Source of the DNA: Dryococelus australis
Taxonomy: Eukaryota > Arthropoda > Insecta > Phasmatodea > Phasmatidae
DNA length: 64,000 bases
Direction of reading: 5' to 3'
Assembly: GCA_029891345.1 (NCBI GenBank)
Contig: CM056995.1
Location: forward strand, 215,578,547 to 215,642,546
Shown here one piece after another: positions 59,138 through 64,000 of the stretch. A program made the translations under genes and the position numbers. The stretch's first letter is position 1. Every line of letters begins with the position of its first letter. The notes under the pieces were generated by a model. The model was not told the DNA's origin and did no database searches. It saw only the letters and a list, made by a program, of their open reading frames with translations.

Positions 59138-59793
59138 ATATGCAGTTCACCTCTAATTGAACACTTTTTAAATCGACCCCTGAAAAATCTCACTGCTCCT
59201 TTAGGCTGTTCACGGTAACGTGAGCACTTTTTAAGGCCCTCATACCAACCATTAGACTCCAATAAGTATGTTTCATTGCAGACTCAGGCATTACATTTTG
59301 AGAGTGGTGAAAGTATACAACTTATTTATCAACATGGCAATGTTATCATTAAAAAGTAACGGAAAGACCACAATTATCTACAAGGAAAAATTGGAAGGGG
59401 CTTAAAAAGTGCTCACTTTACCGTGAATGGCCTATAGCTGCATGTATTGTAACGGACACGCTGGTTGGTGTGAACCCAGTGAAGTTGGTAAGGACGCACG
59501 GAGGTTAACTAGTTCCTTGCATTAAAGTTGAGTTTAAAGTTTTAGGTAAATATTTGTGATTACTAAAAATAAATATTTTGACTTTTTACTGCATGTGTGT
59601 GTAAGAAGTAGCAAATTTGTAAAATGTTTAATTTTTCTAATAAATTCACAATTTCACTTGACCAACAAATTAATAAAGTGACCAGGCTATGGCAATGTTA
59701 TTTTACATGTGGTGTAAGAATACACTATGTGTACACAGGATTATCTAAAGTAGGGCTTCAAAAGTGCTCACTATTTACCGTGAACAGCGTATT
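59138..59793 (-). mobile_element. MITE family A copy A5, interrupted by a family B MITE
   Basis: The left piece has CAGTTCACCTCTAATTGAAC and AAAAATCTCACTGCTCCTT. The right piece resumes GCTGCATGTATTGTAACGG and runs through the family order to CACTATTTACCGTGAACAGC. In the uninterrupted copies these motifs are continuous (CTGCTCCTACCTGCATATAT). Confidence 0.85.
59202..59436. mobile_element. MITE family B copy B5, nested in A5
   Basis: TAGGCTGTTCACGGTAACGT to ACTTTACCGTGAATGGCCTA, with TA at both borders. It lies between the CTGCTCCTT and GCTGCATG segments of A5, which proves insertion and gives relative age. Confidence 0.9.
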
Positions 59794-59971
59794 ATATCAA
59801 CTAAGTATGCACATTCGAAGATTGCAACGAGTTTTAAGCTGCAATTGAATTGATAATTGGAAATGGGGTTTTAGAAAAGCACACGTTAATATTTCCTCCG
59901 AGGTCCCGCACGATGTAGTTTGAGAGTTCCTCAAAACAACTATGTAACGTAGTGTCACACTAGGTCCGTTA

Positions 59972-60211
59972 TAAGCTGTTCACGGTAAAGAGTGAGCACT
60001 TTTGAGGCCATTGTTTTTTTTTCTTCAATTTAGTCATTTTTATATATTAACCACCTTCTTAAATGAATATTGCCATGTCAGTAATAAACACAGTGTTTAT
60101 TCCACCGCACTCGGAAGTTAATGTCAATGGTTAAGATAAAATATATTTATTGACTATCATCCGAAATGAGAGGGCTTTAAAAAGTTCTCTCTTCTCCGTG
60201 AATAATCTATA
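59972..60211. mobile_element. MITE family B copy B6
   Basis: AAGCTGTTCACGGTAAAGAG at left, internal AATAAACACAGTGTTTATTC and CACCGCACTCGGAAGTTAA, and a decayed right end CTTCTCCGTGAATAATCTAT. Confidence 0.85.
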
Positions 60212-60349
60212 CTTGCAAATTATATTAGGTCTGGTGCCCACGTACCGACAATTGACGTGCGGCGCTGAATTTGCGTTCTTCGAAGACACGAGGCCATACT
60301 TCACAAAAAAATTTTATTTAATTGCCTGAAAAAGATTAACATAAGCACG

Positions 60350-60917
60350 ACATAAATGTAAATATTTGTAGCCAAATTAATATAGTTTTAAATATATAGC
60401 ACCGCAAAGTCGAAAATTTCGGAATACGGGAACCTAAGTTTCTAGGCTCCTAATTAACTTTGCCAATGAAATCCCCTGTAACGTGATATATATCATTTCA
60501 CAACATATCAATTAAGTATCAAGGATATTTAACAATCGGTACTCGAATACTGGCATCCTTATCTCTTTTAAAATAGGTATTGATGTTTTTGCCAACACAT
60601 ATTTTATAAACCGAAAGAAAATAATATTAATATTTATTAGTTTATCTTGGACGAATAAAAATGTTTTGGTAAGAACATCTATAGCTATTGTTAAAAAAAT
60701 GCGGAATGCCAGTACCCAAGTACCTGTTGTTAATTATCCTTATTTCTTAATTAATATGGCGTGTATACTATATAGATCACGTGACATGTGATTTACTTGG
60801 CAAATTTAATGAGGAGAATAGACACTTGAGCTGCCATATTCCGAAAATTTCGAGGTTTCGTTGCTATATCTTGGAAACTATAATCATTTGAATTCAAATA
60901 TTTACATTTACGTGGTC
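60350..60917. repeat. Near-complete palindrome, about 570 bp
   Basis: The arms 60350-60634 and 60635-60917 are reverse complements along almost their whole length. Outer pair: GTAAATATTTGTAGCCAAAT with the complement of TTTGAATTCAAATATTTAC. Then CGAAAATTTCGGAATACGG with CCATATTCCGAAAATTTCG, ACTTTGCCAATGAAATC with GATTTACTTGGCAAAT, TACTGGCATCC with GGAATGCCAGTA. The centre is AATAATATTAATATTTATTAG. There is almost no loop. Confidence 0.88.
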
Positions 60918-61108
60918 CTTGTGTAAATCTATTTCATATAATGAAATTAAAAATGATCGTGAAATACGGACTTAACTGATATGAATGAGTGCGCACGTAG
61001 CTGCTGTGCGCCTGCGCCACCGTACGTCCACTCTGCGTGCAGTGTTCGCCGCAGCTACTCCCAAGAACGCTGCGGCGCCCCCACGTCAACCTCTGATTCT
61101 CTACAATG

Positions 61109-61365
61109 CTCGGGGCCACGGGTGGCTGAGTGGTTAGCCTGTTCGCCTCCCACCAAGGCGATCCGGGTTCAATCACCGGTCGAGTCACTGCGGAATTTTT
61201 GCATGTGGGAATCGTGCCGGACGATGCCGTTGGCTGGCGGGTTTTCTAGGAGATCTCCCGTTTCCCCTACCCCCTCATTCCGGCGCTGCTACATACTCAC
61301 TGCAATCACCCCCATCGGCTCTCAAGACCCCTATGTTAAGAGCCGTCCAAATCTCTTCACTCAAT
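61109..61365 (+). repeat. tRNA-derived SINE, family 1, copy S5
   Basis: GGGCCACGGGTGGCTGAGTGG (A box), CCGGGTTCAATCACCGGTC (B box), GCATGTGGGAATCGTGCCGG, GGCGGGTTTTCTAGG, GGCTCTCAAGACCCCTATG and CAAATCTCTTCACTCAATC. The long overlapping frame (160 codons) is SINE plus flank. Confidence 0.88.
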
Positions 61366-61469
61366 CATTCTACAATGCTCTCCAAACTCTTCCCATGGTG
61401 ACATTCCATCCCAGAAATAAAAATATCCCACACAAATATCACACTCTCTATTCGAATCTGTGAGAATTT

Positions 61470-62350
61470 CACTATTTCAATCAGTCAACAGTATACCTGA
61501 CTGTTTCAACAGTCACTTCAGTGAATTTAACTGATGAATCATTAAAAAAATGTCAGATTTCCTTCACTTATTCATTCTGTGACATCTTCCACTCAATTAT
61601 CAGTCATTCTTCAAAACTGTTTTTCAGTAGTTTGTTTTTTGACTGATGAGTCAGTTAAACAGCGTGTAAAATTGGCCGTCACACAAAGTGTAAAAATGGC
61701 CATAAACAACGTGTAAAAAGTGAAATAACAACGCATAAACTAACGAAACCGATACAAAATACTTTCTAAAATGTGTTTCCTCTACCAAAACACCATTTAA
61801 GGAGGTAACATCAAAATTCAGTCTTTCATTCAGTTTTTATATCTTTCATTTTGTTTTCATGTAATCACAGCGCTCTGTTTGAGTGTTTAAACTGCATACA
61901 ATGTGGTGGAGAGAGTTTACCCATATTCACTATTCGTTTTAACAATCCTAACACTACCAACTAAACCAAAAACTAAAAGTAAGAGCATACAATTTAAACC
62001 CCCACGATTTTTTCATCAATATAAAACCTATTTTCTCCTCTATCCATTATGTGGCTTGGTAGCGTAGGTGGTAAAGCAACGGCATTCAAGTGAAGCGGTA
62101 AATGAGAGTATGTTAGATATCGGCCACCTCCGATAGTACATTTACTTTTTTAAACTGCGCAATAGAAATAGTAAACTGTTGTGAATATATTAATTTCACG
62201 TTATTATTTGCCTGAATTAAAACAACAATATTTAAGTCACCACTGCAGACGACGTTCATTTATTCAGTCAGTGAAATCGTTTCACGTCACTAATTCAATC
62301 AGTGAAATTTTTTCACCCAAGCTATCAGTGGCTTTCCACTGATGCGCATT
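61470..62350. repeat. Region framed by CAGTCAGTGAAAT-type motifs
   Basis: Clusters of TTTCAATCAGTCA / CAGTCACTTCAGTGAA at 61480-61560 and CAGTCAGTGAAATCGTTTCAC / AATCAGTGAAATTTTTTCAC at 62255-62320 bound about 700 bp. They may be sub-terminal repeats of an element, but termini and target duplication could not be fixed. A tRNA-like GGCTTGGTAGCGTAGGTGG occurs at 62052. Confidence 0.4.
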
Positions 62351-62642
62351 TAGAGTGCAGTACTTTGTATATGCCTTTAATATGATTAATAAAATGAAAA
62401 ACACATTTACAGTGTTATTTGCAGTGCATGTGAGGAAGAATAAATACACTTATGTTTCGGACGGGAGAAAAAAAAACCACAGACATGTTGAACCTTAGTT
62501 GTATGGCTCACATATGCTTGCCGAGTCACACAAATACTATCTTATTTATTTATTTATTTATCTGTTAGTTCGCGATACCCTAAACACATCGAGGCCACAC
62601 CCCAAGTTGTCGTGACACCGAGCTTGGAAAGCACTGCGTCTG

Positions 62643-63058
62643 TAGGCTGTTGACAGTACAATTAGAACTTTTGAAGCCCTGCTTAAGAGCTACTTGTGTG
62701 CGCGTTGTGTATTCTTCCACCTCATGTAAAATCAACATTGCCATGTACCTCATGACTTTATTCATGCGTCTGTCAATTGAAACTGTCGAATTATTATAAA
62801 AGTAAATATTTTACAAATCTGCTAATTTTTATACGCCGATGCATAAAAAAAAACGAAAGAAATAATTTAACTTATTACAAATGGTTACCCAACACTTTTA
62901 ATTCGACGTTAAGATATGGAACTATTTTCCACCCATCGTTACCAACTTTATTGGGCGTACGTCACTCAATATGCCCGTTTAATTATATGCAGGCAGGGGC
63001 AGTGACATTTTTCTAAGGTTAATTTGAGAAGTGTTCTCTTCATTGTGAACAGCCTTTA
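62643..63058 (+). mobile_element. MITE family A copy A8 (full length, 416 bp)
   Basis: TAGGCTGTTGACAGTACAAT to TTCATTGTGAACAGCCTTTA. The internal order GCTTAAGAGCTACTTG, ACATTGCCATGTACCTC, AATATTTTACAAATCTGC, TCGACGTTAAGATATGG, ATTGGGCGTACGTCACTC and AAGGTTAATTTGAGAAG makes it a good reference copy, together with A7 in the opposite orientation. Confidence 0.88.
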
Positions 63059-63059
63059 G

Positions 63060-64000
63060 TACGTTGCTTTCAACAGGCCAGTGCACAAGTGCGGTGTTTC
63101 TTCCGTACCAGTGAGACAGCGGGAACTCGTGACTTTGAAGATGTATTGGATATTAAACTTTTTACAGAAGAAATGAAGAAGCATCTAGAGATTTGTAATA
63201 TCGCGTGTGAATAATTCCATGACCGTGCCAGAAAACGAAGCTCGCGGGCTACTATCTGGAAACAATTTTGCGAAGGATTTGACGAAAAGGAGAATAGAGG
63301 GGGGGGGGGGGACGAAATTTGGTACTAAACCCCGTTATACTTTAATTTAAGTTTGTAATTACGTAATATGCATAGTATTAAGAGTCACTTAAAATAATTC
63401 AAACACAACAGAAAACAAAACGGAGCAGACGAACAACGTTGCGATATTTTGTTGCTTTGACCTTCCTATAGTAAATTACCCAAATGTTTTTTATTTACAA
63501 TTCGATTAATATTTTAAAAATTTTACCTGACTACAGAACATTTATTTAAGGAAACGTGTCGAACAAATGTAATTTGTATGCTAACATTTAACACTTGTAT
63601 TAATTATGCTGTAAACATTTGTAACTAAAACTTTTAAGAAGCCTATGGCTGTTTAAATTTCTGTAATTGTGTACACAAACCATAACACTGTGATAATACA
63701 TTTTACGCTATCACAGTTACCAAAGTTTTTGGACGGAAATTTTTTCATTCAAGTTACCTATTATATTTGTATATACAAAAAAAACAACTTATAACCAATA
63801 TAATATCAAACATGTATATAAATAATTAAATGTTAATATATATCATGTAACAGATTTGTTAACAGATTTGTTAGATAAATGGACTTAAAAAAGCATTTCA
63901 AATACAATCTTCATGCCAGGGTATACTACAATAACATAAATGAAATAATCAGCAAGCATATTTCTCATTTGGCTGCATTGAATGAACCTCTAGAAGAATT
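63060..64000. other. AT-rich intergenic DNA, nothing recognised
   Basis: Poly-G at 63300-63310. No gene motif on either strand. Confidence 0.5.

Noticed and set aside
60981-61463. 160-codon plus-strand open frame
   Set aside because: Most of it is SINE S5; the rest is flank. SINE heads are non-coding.
1-64000. CRISPR array or other prokaryotic defence system
   Set aside because: No regularly spaced identical repeats and no prokaryotic gene. Tandem arrays here are degenerate and eukaryotic in type.

Overview
This window is animal nuclear DNA from a large, AT-rich, repeat-laden genome, almost certainly an insect. Coding sequence is sparse and lies in short exons with GT/AG borders, one intron is about 17 kb, and transposon fossils, MITEs, tRNA-derived SINEs and microsatellites fill the rest. 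The recurring SINE with a tRNA head (A box TGGCTGAGCGG, B box GGTTCRATTCC), together with the Tc1 and mariner types, suggests a polyneopteran. My guess, from memory of peptides derived from this SINE and not from any search, is a stick insect such as Dryococelus. There is no operon, bacterial gene, CRISPR array or intact RNA gene.

The one convincing host gene is on the minus strand and occupies the left third. It encodes a CD36/scavenger-receptor class B protein (the group containing insect SRB, emp, croquemort and SNMP). Four coding exons are visible: 22903-22784 (start codon, N-terminal tail and membrane anchor), 5832-5675, 3919-3775 and 377-162. They join in frame to give the first 213 residues. 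The rest of the roughly 500-residue protein lies beyond the left edge, and at least one non-coding 5' exon must lie upstream (to the right) of 22956. Most repeats left of 22.7 kb are therefore intronic.

From 23 to 64 kb I see no credible host gene. The region is a graveyard of mobile elements. (1) A mariner-like (DUF4817-type) transposase fossil at 29.6-31.75 kb is interrupted by a 287-bp hAT MITE, a TA-flanked MITE and a further unknown segment. A 2-kb hAT-like element with an 8-bp target duplication follows directly (31767-33792). (2) A decayed Tc1 transposase lies at 40.49-41.32 kb. (3) A decayed, intronless copy of an unnamed multi-copy animal protein family lies at 42.7-44.9 kb. (4) Two MITE families, A of about 420 bp and B of about 235 bp, share the same terminal repeats and occur at least 15 times. 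(5) Two TTAA-flanked MITEs of about 380-390 bp have long inverted arms. (6) Several long palindromes are present: about 2 kb at 34.6-36.6 kb, about 570 bp at 60.35-60.92 kb and about 375 bp at 45.4-45.8 kb.

The repeats were inferred by reading both strands by eye. Borders backed by a target-site duplication are good to the base; others are approximate. No alignment, database search or folding program was run.
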